This document shows, piece after piece, positions 12,085-22,447 of a stretch of DNA of 64,000 bases. The stretch lies in assembly GCF_003144115.1 (NCBI RefSeq), contig NW_020312008.1:648477-712476 (forward strand), written 5' to 3'. A program made the translations under genes and the position numbers. Origin of the DNA: Tilletiopsis washingtonensis (taxonomy: Eukaryota; Basidiomycota; Exobasidiomycetes; Entylomatales). The notes under the pieces are model-generated. The model was not told where the DNA came from. It was given only the letters and a program-made list of their open reading frames with translations, and ran no database searches. The stretch's first letter is position 1; each line of letters opens with the position of its first letter.

Positions 12085-15000
12085 CTACGCCGCCTGGCCC
12101 GTGGCGCCCTTGCGGTACGTGAAGGGCTGCGAGAGGAAGCTGTCGTAGTTCTTCGCCAGCTTGGCGTCGGTGAGCGCGCGCTGGGCGCGGATGAGGATGC
12201 GGTACGTGCCCTCAGGGACGGTCTGCGTCGCGCCCGTCTTGGCATCGTAGTAGCGGTCGCTGATGCGGTAGTTGACCTCGGGCAGCGAGGCGTCCTCCGT
12301 CGTGCGCGACGTCCAGCGCTCCGAGACGAAGCGGCCGAGCGTTGCGGCGTCGGTGAACAGCGGGCCCTGCTGCTGCTGCGGCGGCTGCGCGGGCGTCGTG
12401 CTGTTCGACGGCGGCGCCGGAGGCTTGCCGGGGCCGTTGCTCGGCGGCGTCGGGCCCTTGCCGGGGCCGTTGGACGGCGGTGTCGGACCCTTGCCGGGTG
12501 CGCCCTTGGACGGGCCGTCCTTGGGCGGAGCAGGTGCCGCCGGACCGGCCTTGACCTCGGCAGCGGCGGCGGCGCGTGCGGCGTGCAGCGCACGCTCGTG
12601 GCGGCTGCGGCGGCGCACGAGGCGGTCGACGGGGTCGAGCAGGCTGCGGCGGGCGCTGGCGCTGTGCGTGATCGTCGGCTGGAACGTGCTGTTCTCGGCC
12701 ACGAGGGAGATGTCGAGCAGCGGCGAGCCGTACGTGTAGCGCAGCCACACGAACGGCTGCGCGCCGGGCGCCGAGAGGTCGAACTCGAGCTTGTCGGCGG
12801 CCGTGAACGTCTTGTTCTGGTTCGAGAGCAGCGCCGGCAGCGGGTAGTCCTCAAAGTACGACGACGAGTCGAGCACGGGGCGCGCGGCGACGCTGGCCGC
12901 CAGGCCCATGTACGGCACCGTCACGGTGCTGCCGTCCTTCTCGCCGCGCGCAATGACGGCGCCCGAGTAGAGCGGCAGCGTGTCCTGGTTCGTCGCCGGC
13001 GCCGTGAAGGTGACGAGCACCTTGCCCGACTGGCCGGGCGCCAGCACGAGCGTCGGCGGCAGGAACGTGGCCGTGGCCGCGTCGCCGCCGAGCGGCACGG
13101 GGAAGATGTTGAAGTAGGTGTAGCCGGCGACGCTGTTGTTGGCCGTGATGGCCGTGCCGGCAGGCTCGTGCACGAGCGTGTACTTGTTCAGCTCCTTGCC
13201 CGTGTTGCGGATTGTAATCGTCTGCGCGCCCTGGAAGTTGGCCGTGTCGTTGAGCGCCAGCTGGCCGGGCGTCACCGTCGTCGTGCCGAACACGGCGTTG
13301 TACGTGTTGATGAGGCCCGAGCCCGTGCGGCCGACAGAGGCCGTGGGCGCGCCCGAGGCCTTGGACTCGGGGATCTTCGACGACGAGGCCTGCAGGCGCG
13401 AGCGCAGCTGCGCCGTCGAGAGCTTGCCCTTGCCGGCGTTGGCCATGATCTGCGCGACGGAGCCCGAGATGAACGGCGCGGCCATGCTGGTGCCGCTGAT
13501 GATCGAGTAGCTGCCGAGCGCGCGCGGCCACGTCGAGAGGATGTTGCCGCCGGGCGCAGCGACGTGCGGCGCGTAGTCGAGCTCGTTGGACGGGCCGAAG
13601 TTGGTGAAGGAGCTCAGCAGGCCGCCGTCGACGGTGTTGGGCACCGTGAGCGCGGCGCCGGCCTCGAAGGTGATCGTCGGGTTCTGGCCGGCGGCAAAGG
13701 CCTGCTGCAGCTTGATGGCGTCGTCGCGCAGCAGCGTCGCCGCCTGCTGGCCCTTGATGGCGCTGACGTACGTGATGGCCGCCGGAGGCGGCGTGTTGCC
13801 GACGAGCACGACCTTGCCGCCCTTGGCGGCGATGTTCTGGAACTTGGTGACGAAGGTGCAGGTGCCGCGGAAGACGAGGACGACCTTGTCGCTCAGGTCC
13901 GGCGTGCTGTCGGGCAGCGGCGAGCAGCCGTCGTTGGCGACGGGCGTCGTGGTGAGCGCGTAGAGCGGCAGCGTCGGGTTGTCGAGCTTGAACGGCTGGC
14001 TCGTGAGCACGGTGAGCTGCGTGAAGCCGGGCACGTTGTTGACCTTGGCCTCGTAGCCCGTCAGCTCCGTGTTCTGCACGGCGGCAACGTTGATGCCGGC
14101 CGACGTCGTGCCGGGCGACGAGCCGAAGAAGGCGCCGCTCGAGCCCGAGTTGCCGGCCGAGATGACGACGGGCACGCCGTAGCTCGAGATGCGCGAGGCG
14201 ACGAGCGACGTGGGCGCTTGGGCCCAGCCCTGCGGACCGCCAATTGAGATGCTGATGATGTCGACACCGTCGGTGAAGGCGCGGCTCATGCCGGCAATGA
14301 GCACGTCGTCAGTCGTCGAGGTGCGCTCGCCGCAGCCAAAGACGCGGAACATCTTGCCCTTGGCCTCGGGCACGACGCCGGTGAAGCCGAGCGTCTTGTC
14401 GTTGGCGATGATGGTGCCCATGACGTGCGTGCCGTGGCCGCTGCCCTCGCAGTCGGCGAAGGGGTCGCTGTCCGGCACGGGCACCGAGTCGTCGGCGCCC
14501 GTGTATGCGTCGCCCACGAGGTCGTAGCCGCCGACGATCTGGCACTCGGCGTCGCCGAAGCAGCGCGTGCCGGCGGCGCGGCCGCCGTTGAGCGCCGGGT
14601 GCGTGTAGTCGATGCCCGTGTCGAGCACGCCGACGGTGATGCCCTTGCCGAAGAGGCCGAGCGCGTGCAGCTTGTCGACGCCCGTCATGACGTGCGGCGC
14701 AAACGTGTCGTTGCGCGTCGGGCTGGTGCCGCCGGTGCTGGCGCTGACGAACGAGTCGGCTGCCGTGCTCGCCTCGAAGGCGGCCGGGCGGTAGCGGCGC
14801 AGCGGGTACACGGCACGCACGCCCTGCGCGCTCTGCAGCGCCGCCACGTCGTCGGGGTTGTCGAGGCGCAGGCTCATGCCGACGAAGATGCGCGGGTCGG
14901 TGAAGTCGCGGCGGTGGTCGTACTTGATGCCGCCGCGCGGCGCCCGGCGCAGCAGCTCGCGGAAGGCGGCGTGCGGCGAGACGTCGCGCTTGCCGAAGGT

Positions 15001-15306
15001 GGCCGACTTGACGTTGTCGTTCGACTCAAACTCGACCTGCAGGAGAGAGGTGTCAGTGCGAGACAGCGCAGGACAGCGAGCACGACGCACCAGGTAGCCG
15101 CCCGTGACGAAGCTGTCGTCGGCGGCCGCCGCGATGGCCTCCGGCACGGCGCCGGACGAGCGCTGGTTGTCGGTGGAAGCCGCGACGGGGCCCAGCGGGC
15201 TGTATGCCTCGGGACCGGCGAGGTCGGGATTGGAGACGAGGCCGCGCGCCGACACGGCGGGCGACGCCGCGGCCAGCAGCGCGAGGAGCGGCAGCGAGAA
15301 CTTCAT
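12085..15306 (-). CDS. Secreted subtilisin-like serine protease (S8) with PA insert
   Basis: Two exons (15306-15091, 15036-12085) give about 1055 aa. A signal peptide (MKFSLPLLALLAAASPAVSA) is followed by an I9-type propeptide. The catalytic triad is complete: Asp in VGVLDTGIDYTHPALN, His in GSGHGTHVMGT and Ser in ISGTSMAAPF. Between His and Ser lies a PA-domain insert (VVLVFRGTCTFVTKF-QNIAAKGGKVVLVGN). An Fn3-like domain follows. This order matches the Vpr/minor extracellular protease branch of fungal subtilases. Late in the protein are dibasic sites (RRSLLDPVDRLVRRR) and a Pro-rich linker with two GPGKGPTPPSN repeats and a related GPGKPPAPPSN unit. It is probably a secreted broad-specificity endopeptidase. 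The 54-nt intron (15090-15037) has no stop in frame. Confidence 0.95.
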   Translation of the reverse strand: MKFSLPLLALLAAASPAVSARGLVSNPDLAGPEAYSPLGPVAASTDNQRSSGAVPEAIAAAADDSFVTGGYLVRRARCPALSRTDTSLLQVEFESNDNVKSATFGKRDVSPHAAFRELLRRAPRGGIKYDHRRDFTDPRIFVGMSLRLDNPDDVAALQSAQGVRAVYPLRRYRPAAFEASTAADSFVSASTGGTSPTRNDTFAPHVMTGVDKLHALGLFGKGITVGVLDTGIDYTHPALNGGRAAGTRCFGDAECQIVGGYDLVGDAYTGADDSVPVPDSDPFADCEGSGHGTHVMGTIIANDKTLGFTGVVPEAKGKMFRVFGCGERTSTTDDVLIAGMSRAFTDGVDIISISIGGPQGWAQAPTSLVASRISSYGVPVVISAGNSGSSGAFFGSSPGTTSAGINVAAVQNTELTGYEAKVNNVPGFTQLTVLTSQPFKLDNPTLPLYALTTTPVANDGCSPLPDSTPDLSDKVVLVFRGTCTFVTKFQNIAAKGGKVVLVGNTPPPAAITYVSAIKGQQAATLLRDDAIKLQQAFAAGQNPTITFEAGAALTVPNTVDGGLLSSFTNFGPSNELDYAPHVAAPGGNILSTWPRALGSYSIISGTSMAAPFISGSVAQIMANAGKGKLSTAQLRSRLQASSSKIPESKASGAPTASVGRTGSGLINTYNAVFGTTTVTPGQLALNDTANFQGAQTITIRNTGKELNKYTLVHEPAGTAITANNSVAGYTYFNIFPVPLGGDAATATFLPPTLVLAPGQSGKVLVTFTAPATNQDTLPLYSGAVIARGEKDGSTVTVPYMGLAASVAARPVLDSSSYFEDYPLPALLSNQNKTFTAADKLEFDLSAPGAQPFVWLRYTYGSPLLDISLVAENSTFQPTITHSASARRSLLDPVDRLVRRRSRHERALHAARAAAAAEVKAGPAAPAPPKDGPSKGAPGKGPTPPSNGPGKGPTPPSNGPGKPPAPPSNSTTPAQPPQQQQGPLFTDAATLGRFVSERWTSRTTEDASLPEVNYRISDRYYDAKTGATQTVPEGTYRILIRAQRALTDAKLAKNYDSFLSQPFTYRKGATGQAA

Positions 15307-17734
15307 GGTGGTGGAGCTGTGTGGGTCTGAAGGAGAGTCGACAGCGAGGCAGCGCTGCGGCTGATGGGGAACACACTTGGCGGGCGCCTTGAGGGCGGTG
15401 GGATACGGCTGCGGGGGAGAGGAAGGAGAGCGAGCGTCTGAGGAATCGGGGCTGCGACGACGAGCGAGGCGTGCTCTATATAGGCGTCGAGGGCGGCGTG
15501 GCCGGTCGTGCCCCCTGGGCAGAGATGAGGCGCCGTGCGGCGTCGCTGCACGGCAGCCGCTGCGCAGCATCTACGCGGCGCAGGCGCCCAACGCGCGTCC
15601 CAGCCGCCGCAGCATCGCCGCGCTGCGCCCGATAACGCAGCCAGCGACAGCAGGTGGGCACTAGTCGAGTGCCTGGCTGGCGACGCTTGCGTAGGCTGCG
15701 CTGTTCGGCCGCCGCGGGCAGCGAGGTGCCATGCGAGAGGGGGTGCAGGCGCAGGCGCAGCGGAGCGGGCGCGAGAGTCTCTCTGCGCCGCCGCGCCGCG
15801 CCGCTGCCGCTGCGCCGTGGCGGCACTCTTGGCGGCGCGCGCACGGACTTGCCCCTCTGCGCCCTCGCTGCCGGCGGCCGGCGCCTGTCTGGCACTTGCG
15901 AAGGCTGCGCATGATTGCATCAAATGCCGCACCAGCCGCGGCAGGCGGGCCGGAGCATGCGAATGTGCGGATGCTGCACGCCGCGCGGGCGTACGAGCAG
16001 CGACGGGGCAAGTCCGTGGGTGCGAGGAGAGCGGAGGGAAGAGCGGCGCTAGAACGCGCTCTGCAGACACGCGAAGGCGACCACGCGCCGCTGCCTCGGC
16101 CATCCGCCGCAGCAGCAGGCGCGCCTCCTCCCATGACGGCCCATCTGCATCGCTATCGCAGCTCGCCTCGCCGCCGCTCACTCGCTCTCGCGCCACCTCC
16201 TTTGTCAGACTGCGCCCTCGGGCATTGCGTGCCAAAGCGTGAGCGATAGCCGTCTCGGCCCTCCAAGGAGGCGCCTGACCACCGATGACCACCACGCATC
16301 ACATCACGAGACGAGCTTGCTTGATGACTTGCGTCAGCGGTGCTCATCAGCCGGCAGCTCTGATGCGCAGCCCGCCCAGCGAGCCGCGAAGCGCCCACCA
16401 TCGAACACGCAGCGCCTCCAGACCGAGAGAGAGGAGGTGATGCGGCGTGCTCGTCGTCGCCGCCTCTCGCTCGCTCTTCCCATCTCCGCGCGCTAGCAAG
16501 CGCACGCTAACGCGGGACGTGCGGCAGGGTGCAGGTCGCAGGATGCGCCGCTCGGCCTCGGCGCCGAAGAGCGCGCGAGATGCGCGCGTCGCGGTGGCTG
16601 ACGCGCTCGCGTGCTCGCCGCGTGCTCGCGAATGCGAGATGCTCCTCGGCCGGTGACTGCTCCGCTGCCCCTGGGGGTGCATTCCTCATGGGCAGCGCCA
16701 GGCGCGCAGCGCTCCTACTCCTCGTGCAGCCCATGATATCTCCCTCTCGCACCGGAGGCACGCCCGCCACGCCCGTCGCATGCCGTGCGGCGCTCCCACT
16801 CCGCAACGACGCTAGAAGAAAGTGTGTGGCACACCTCTGCAGGCCGCACCCTTGCGCATTCATGCTCCCGCTGCTCGGCTTTGCTGCTCGTGTGCCAACG
16901 ACACTTCCCGCGGAGCGGACGGCGAGAAAGGGCCGCCAACGATGCATGGCCTGCAGGCGAGGGTGCCGCTACCCCACACTTACCTCTCGCTGGTCCTTCG
17001 CCCTCATCCCAGCAGCTCCGCCGCTCCGGCAGCCGGCCCGCCTTCCCGCCGGCTCGTGTCTTCTCAGCTGGCCAATCGGCACCGTCCTCTCAGCTCCGCA
17101 ATCCGAGCGGCTATCCTGCGCAGTGCGCGCCCGAGCGTGTTGCGCCGTCGCCCCTCGCAGCAGAGAGGAACAGAAGGGTTGCAGCTCCGCCTGCACTGAG
17201 TGTTGCTTTGTCTCGCGCACGACCTCGCTGACTCTCGCACCTCGCTGTTGGATGTCGCAGGGCCCGGCGTCCTGCTCGGCTCGCGAAGGAAGCCAGATGT
17301 GCGTCTCAGCGTTCATGCGCGCGCGGCAAGCTTCCCTCGCGCCCGGGCGACAGACCGCGGCGCCCGTGTCCGTCTTTCCCTCTGCGAGGCAAGCAGGACA
17401 TGTCACGCGAGAGAAGCATCAAGGCTCCTGATTATGGAGGGAAAAGAAGGCAAGCCTGCCTGTCGCACGTCACGCTGTGGCGCGATGAGGAATGCGAGCC
17501 TGCTGCGACGGCCCCACGCGATGCGGCCCAGAGGGAGACGCGTCGGCGCCATCGCAACGGCGCTCAGTGCCTTCCTGTGGGCGCCGCAAGACGTGATCGC
17601 CGCATCCAGTCTCGGAGACGATCAGCACACAGCATCACAGCTTAGGCGAGGCTGCAATAAGAGCAGCTCCGAGGGTGTGCGGGGCAAAAAGAAGCGCATG
17701 CGCAGGGCCAGACCCGCAAAGTGCAAAAAGAATT
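15307..17734. other. 2.4-kb gene-poor block upstream of subtilase
   Basis: This contains the subtilase promoter at its left end and the 3' side of the tRNA-Ser at its right end. Coding-like frames are GC artefacts without motifs. Apart from the TATA element listed separately, nothing can be named. Confidence 0.5.
15477..15482 (-). promoter_or_regulatory. TATA box of the subtilase gene
   Basis: TATATA within CCTATATAGA reads the same core on either strand and lies about 170 bp upstream of the subtilase ATG. It is an isolated AT-rich element in very GC-rich DNA. Secreted, inducible fungal enzymes often have TATA promoters; the assignment is inference. Confidence 0.5.
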
Positions 17735-17840
17735 CGACAACAGCAGTATTCGAAACTGCGCGGGAAATCCCATTTGCTACCAGTAGATCTGGTTCGAAGT
17801 TAATTCGAGGCAAACGCCTTAACCGCTCGGCCATGTTGCC
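17735..17840 (-). tRNA. tRNA-Ser(CGA) with an intron
   Basis: Read on the minus strand, the 5' acceptor GGCAACA (17840-17834) pairs with TGTTGTC near the 3' end, followed by discriminator G. A D-arm GGCCGAGCGGTTAAGGC follows. The anticodon stem TTTGC/GCAAA encloses a loop starting CTCGAA, giving anticodon CGA at 17807-17805. About 25 nt of extra sequence after position 37 is a canonical tRNA intron. A long variable arm (GGGATTTCCC) is typical of tRNA-Ser. The T-arm is GCAGT-TTCGAAT-ACTGC. It decodes UCG, a frequent serine codon here. The end coordinates are from manual folding. Confidence 0.92.
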
Positions 17841-17991
17841 CTTAGTTCATGTCAGCGGCTTGGACTGTTGCGTACATAAACGTGTAGCAAAACAAGCTGA
17901 GATGCCAGCTCGAGCGCCGCATGCTTCTTCACGCTCCGCAGGCAGACGCTCTGCCTCCTCCACCTTCGACCTTCATCTCCCCCCACACGCC

Positions 17992-19526
17992 ATGGCCAGC
18001 GCAGATCCCGAGGCGCGCGCCGCCGTGCTCGTCGAGGAGCTCGAGGTGCTGCAGTCGATCTACGTCGACGAGCTCGAGCGTGCGTGTGGCCAGCCTGCGG
18101 TGTCGGCCGGTCTCACAGCGAGCTCACTCGCTCCTCTCAGTCGTCGATCCGGACAACGAGTCGCTGCGCATCCGGGTAGAGGCGGAAGAGGGCACCTACA
18201 GCGCCGAGAGCGAGCGTGCGTAACATGCGCAGGTACGCAGCTCTCATCTGCGCCCATGCTGACGCCCGGCGCAACAGCCATCGTGCTCTCGCTGCTCATC
18301 ACCTACTCGCCCAACTACCCCGACGAGGCGCCCGAGATGGCCGTCGAGCTGCTGGAGGGCGAGTTCGACGATGACGGGCTGAGAGAGATGGAGCGGGAGC
18401 TGCAGGGCGTGGTGAGTGCATGGCGAAGATCACAGGCGGTCAGAGGACGCAGCGTGCGCCCGCAGGCGAGAGCATCGAGCACGCATGCGCTGTCTCTGAA
18501 ACAGGGAGGGCGCCCTACGAAGACGCGAGCCTCGTGAGGGAAGCGAAGCGGCGCTTCAGGCATGAGCGCGGCTTCGGAGCAGTGCAGTCTGCGGATGGAG
18601 ACAACTGTCTGGCCGCGCAGCACGTTCGACCGCCCTCCACCAGCCAGCCTCTGATCTCTTTCCATCAGGCGGAAGAGTCGCTCGGCATGGCGATGGTCTT
18701 CACCCTCGCTTCACATCTGCGGGACGCCCTCACGAACTATCTGCAGCGCGAGAAGGAGGCAAAGGCAGCGGAGGAGGCAAGGCGGAGAGACGCAGAGATC
18801 GAGGTGAGTTGCGCTGCTGTGACCAAGAGGCTGGACGCCGGGAGATGCCGAGAGCAGTGCCGGCATGCTGCACCCCTGCGAAGGTCAACGAGCCTGGCCG
18901 TCCGAGTCGCAGAGCGCATTCAGCTTCGGTCTGCTTGGAGTCAAGGGTGCCCTGCCTCGCTGGCCAAAGACTCGGTCTTGATCAATGGCATGCGGCTGGC
19001 ATGCGCTGCTCTCTCACACCGGGTACCGAGCACTCTTGTGCAGCCTGAAGTCTTCATTGCATGTCCATTGCTGACTCAAGTTGCGCAGGCCGAGGCAGAA
19101 AAGTTCCGCGGCACAGCCGTGACACCCGAGCGTTTCGCCGCCTGGCGGGTTGCGTTCGAAAAGGAGATGGCTGCTGCGGCCGCCAAGGCCGAGGAGGAGC
19201 GGATCCGCCGGGAATACAAGACGGCAAAGGTGCGTCTCTCCAGTGCCATGGGATAGCAGACAGCTGATTGTGCATCGCAGGAGCGGGAAGAGTACCGCAA
19301 GCTGCAACAGCGGCCGACCGGCAAGGAGCTGTTCCAGAAGGGCGGCCTGCACTCCGACAAGAGCCTCGACCACGACGACGAGGCGGGTGCCGAGGGCGAA
19401 GAGCTGGACCTCTCGCAGTTCGGCTCGCGCGAGGAGCGGGAGAAGCTGCGGCGGGAAGAGGTCGAGAAGGAGGAGCGGGAGCGGGAGCAGAAGCTGCGGG
19501 AGGGCCTCGAGAGCGACGAGGAATAG
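17992..19526 (+). CDS. GIR2: RWD-domain protein, Gir2/RWDD1 (DFRP2) type
   Basis: Six exons (17992-18079, 18141-18215, 18278-18411, 18669-18803, 19089-19229, 19281-19526) give 272 aa in frame. The RWD domain fills residues 1-125: EELEVLQSIYVDEL at the start, LLITYSPNYPDEAPEM (the YPxxxP signature) and FTLASHLRDALTNYL at the end. A charged coiled coil follows (REKEAKAAEEARRRD). Then comes KFRGTAVTPERFAAW, matching the Gir2/RWDD1 block, and GKELFQKG, the family's TGxxLFxxx motif. The acidic tail ends ESDEE. Gir2 binds the DRG-type GTPase Rbg2 and Gcn1, acting in translation control. Introns 4 and 5 (257 and 285 nt) are unusually long for this window. Confidence 0.9.
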
Positions 19527-19989
19527 ACGCCGTCATGCACAGCTGGGGCGCACATCGTGGGATGGCTTGATGGGCATGCTTGCTCGTGAGACTGCAGCGT
19601 CGCGAGACTGCATTCGGCACAATGGCAGAGGACCTCGCCGCTCCTCGTACTCATGCTATCGCTCGCGAATCGGCCAGTCTCCTGAGCTCTCAAGAGCCGG
19701 CAGATGCCGCCGCTGCCCGGCTCGCGGTGCACGGGCGCACTTGATGAGCATGCCGCCGCCGCCGACTCGAGACTACGACACTGGGGCCCTGCCGGGCTGG
19801 CGTGCCCTCCTCTCGGCTTGCGGTCAGCGGGCGACACAGTGCCGGACGTGCGGCTGTGGGGCAAGCTGGGCGAAGCCAGTGTGGAGAAGCGAGCTACACT
19901 CCTTCCGCACTTTCTCTGATGAAGCAAGCGCTGCTCGATCCTCCGCACCTCCACCACCCTACTGCTCACTCTTGCCTCACTTCGTCACA
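19527..19989. other. Intergenic, RWD gene to small paralogue
   Basis: A 463-bp spacer between two plus-strand genes. It should hold the RWD 3' end and the promoter of the next gene, with a CT-rich stretch at about 19901-19985 before the ATG. No other feature was seen. Confidence 0.4.
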
Positions 19990-20709
19990 ATGCCGCCGAA
20001 GCAGGACCCTAGCACGCCTGTCAAGGTACATTCGCTGCTCATCGCCTGGTCGCTCGCGCTGACCTGCGTGGCCCCAAGCGTGGCTCCTCGCCCGCAGCGC
20101 GCGCTGGAGCCAGCGGCGGTGCACTGCCAGCTTCGAACAAGGTACGCCAGACGCTTGGCGTCGCGTTGCCGCACTCTTACTGAGCTGACGCTGCGTCCGC
20201 AGGACTTCGGCGATGAGGAATTCGAGAAGCTGGCCTACGCCATGATGTGAGTCGCTCGGCCTGTGTCGAGAGCCACGCTGACGAGGCACCTCGATAGGAA
20301 AGTAGCGACGAGCCATGTGAGCGGTGCGACGACACTGCTCAAGCCAGCCGCTGACTTGACAATGCAAGATGGCCGCAATCTTCGAGGCCTCGCCGTAAGT
20401 GTCTTCGGCTAGGCGTGCAGAGTCGACTCGAGCTGATGGGCGAGGACAGCGAGCTGCTACCGTGGAAGCCCAAGGGGCGTCTCAACGACAAGGTGCGCCT
20501 CGTGCCTGTCGCCTACTTCTGCTCGCTCTCCCTGATGCGCTCCTGTTGCGGCACAGGTGAAGCAGTTCTGCATGTCGGGCCGCGGCGGCCAAGCCGGCGT
20601 GGCGCGCTTCTACGAGGAGAGCAAGGGCGTCAAAAAGCGCACCGTCACGTCGTCCGCCACGCCGTCGCCCAAGAAGGCGAAGAAGGAGGAGGCCGCGGAG
20701 TCGGACTAG
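19990..20709 (+). CDS. Small charged protein, unnamed family (paralogue of 5372-5866)
   Basis: Seven exons (19990-20025, 20079-20141, 20203-20246, 20298-20316, 20369-20394, 20450-20492, 20557-20709) give 127 aa. The family is not recognised. A disordered Ala/Ser/Gly N-terminus precedes DFGDEEFEKLAYAMMKVATSH, then MAAIFEASPELLPWKPKGRLNDKV, then a Gly-containing segment and a basic tail ATPSPKKAKKEEAAESD. Alignment with the 5372-5866 product fixed the ambiguous junctions, including a 19-nt exon and an acceptor ending AAG at 20078. The conserved core looks alpha-helical, and the tail suggests a nuclear or chromatin-related role, which is only inference. It ends 75 bp from the convergent RPC25 stop. 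Confidence 0.7.
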
Positions 20710-20784
20710 GAATGCGGATGCTGCAGGCATCGCACTTGGCGGAGAAGAGAGCAGACGGACGAGGTGCGGGCGAATGGGATATGA

Positions 20785-22181
20785 TCATTCGTCCTCCTCC
20801 ATCGCGTACTCGTCCTCCTCCATGCCCTGCACTGGCTCGGTGCCCTGCCACCACGACACCAGCCCCATGCCCTGCGACGCTATTGATCCCTGTCACTGTC
20901 GTCAGCCGGCGTCTCTCACTCCATGCACAGCGGTGCAACTCACCGTGATGCGATATGGGCTCGTCTTCTTCGTGTCGTCTCCCTCCGTCACGATGCTCGC
21001 ATTGGCGCCTGGTGGCCCCGGTCCGCCCACCGCCGCGCTCTGCACTGGTCCAGGCTCGGGCTCCTCGAAGATGTCGTCTTCGACCGTTAGCCGGATGGGC
21101 TCGCCCGCATCAAGGTACATGCGCTCGTCGGGCGACGAGAGGAGCGGGTCGGCGGCCACCTCGGGCGAGGCTTCAAAGAGCCAAAACCACGCTTGCTCGG
21201 CGTGGTCGCTGCGAGGGACAGCGTCAGTGCGAGCGAGCATCGCAGGACAGGCGGCACGCACAAGGCACTTGGTGTCGGCATGAGATGCGAGGGAATGTAG
21301 ATGTCGTCGAAGAAGCCCAGTGACACTGGTGCAGCGAGAGGTGGTCAGCAGCCAAACGACGCTCGCGCAAGGCCGCCGATGGCGCTGGGCCACCCGTTCT
21401 CCCTGACAGCACACTCACCCCGTATCCCGATCTCATCCGAGCCCATGATCTTCCCCACGAGCACCTCTCCAGCAAACGGACGGAACACGACTAGCCGGAA
21501 CGTGGCTGGCGTGTGAAGACAGGTCAGCATGATAGTGTGAGGCGCTCTTGGCGTCGGAAGCCTGCGCAGGAGTCGCGGCTGCCCCGATCATGGCCGCGCC
21601 TGTGGCAACGACAAGCTTCGTTGAGGCAGACTGATGCTTCGTCACTCGTACGGCGGCCTCGCTCATGCGCGTCGCAACGTAGCAGCTCTGAAGAACGCAG
21701 CAGCTCTAAACACCGGCAGCGGCCGCGGCAAGCAAGCAGCCATGTGCGCCCTCGAAATCACCATCCAGCCAGAGTCGTGGCGGAGACCATCGAGAGATAC
21801 GTACTGCCTTTGCACACCTGGGCTGGTCCGCATCCCGAGGCGGCAGTCACCCACAGCACGCGCCGAGCAGCAGGCCTAGTCCTGCGTTCTGAGTAGCTGC
21901 ATGCTGCCTGCCCTCACCCGAGCAGCCGCCCCGCCTCGCACGATCCACGGCCATTCACGCCACCTCTACTCACCACGGAACCACAGCCCACCCTCGCCGC
22001 CGCGCACACGCCCCTCCTCGACGTCGAGAAAGTCCCAGAGGGCGACGGCGAGGCCCTCGCCGATGAGCACACGGTTCGAGTACTTAGCATGCACGGCGGC
22101 GGAGAGGGCCTGTGCGCGCTGCAGGCCGAACGAGGCCGGGTGGATCTGAAGCACGTCGGAGAGGACGGAGATGTGGAACAT
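20785..22181 (-). CDS. RPC25: RNA polymerase III subunit RPC25 (RPC8)
   Basis: Five exons (22181-21974, 21505-21419, 21325-21262, 21208-20944, 20889-20785) give 242 aa. The N-terminal SHS2/Rpb7-N domain is clear: LSDVLQIHPASFGL, AKYSNRVLIGEGLAVALWD and ATFRLVVFRPFAGEVLVGKI. The C-terminal Pol III Rbc25 OB domain follows with SLGFFDDIYIPSHLM, FDHAEQAWFWLF and GEPIRLTVEDDIF. The third donor was set at GTGCGT so that PSAFDHAEQ reads in frame, as the family requires. The protein forms the Pol III stalk with RPC17 and helps initiation. The tail is acidic and Met-rich (GMEEDEYAMEEDE). It shares a 266-bp divergent promoter with NPR3. Confidence 0.95.
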
Positions 22182-22447
22182 GGCTGCTGCGCCTGCGTCG
22201 GGCACGGGCGGTGGTGGAGGAGAGGAAGCAAGCTGGACGAGCTCCAGACGTGGGCAAAAGTCGAGGCGGCGTGCCGCGTGCCCGACTTCCGCGCGCTCCC
22301 ACGCCCACCGCCCAGCCCGCACCTCGACGTGCTTCGCGCGCCCGCACAGGCCAGCAACCTGGACGCACCACGACCACCACCACACCCGCCCCTCCTCAGC
22401 CAGCTCCTTCCTCCCTTCCGCCCGTCCGGCCACGAGCGCGCCGCAGC

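Noticed and set aside
11929-14247. A 772-codon open frame on the plus strand
   Set aside because: It is antisense to the subtilase and is Arg/Val/Gly-rich, as expected from the complement of GC-rich codons. It has no domain and no splice logic.
20395-20422. A 28-nt intron in the small paralogue gene
   Set aside because: Too short for this genome. The next acceptor gives a 55-nt intron, has a branch point and improves the alignment with the paralogue at 5372.
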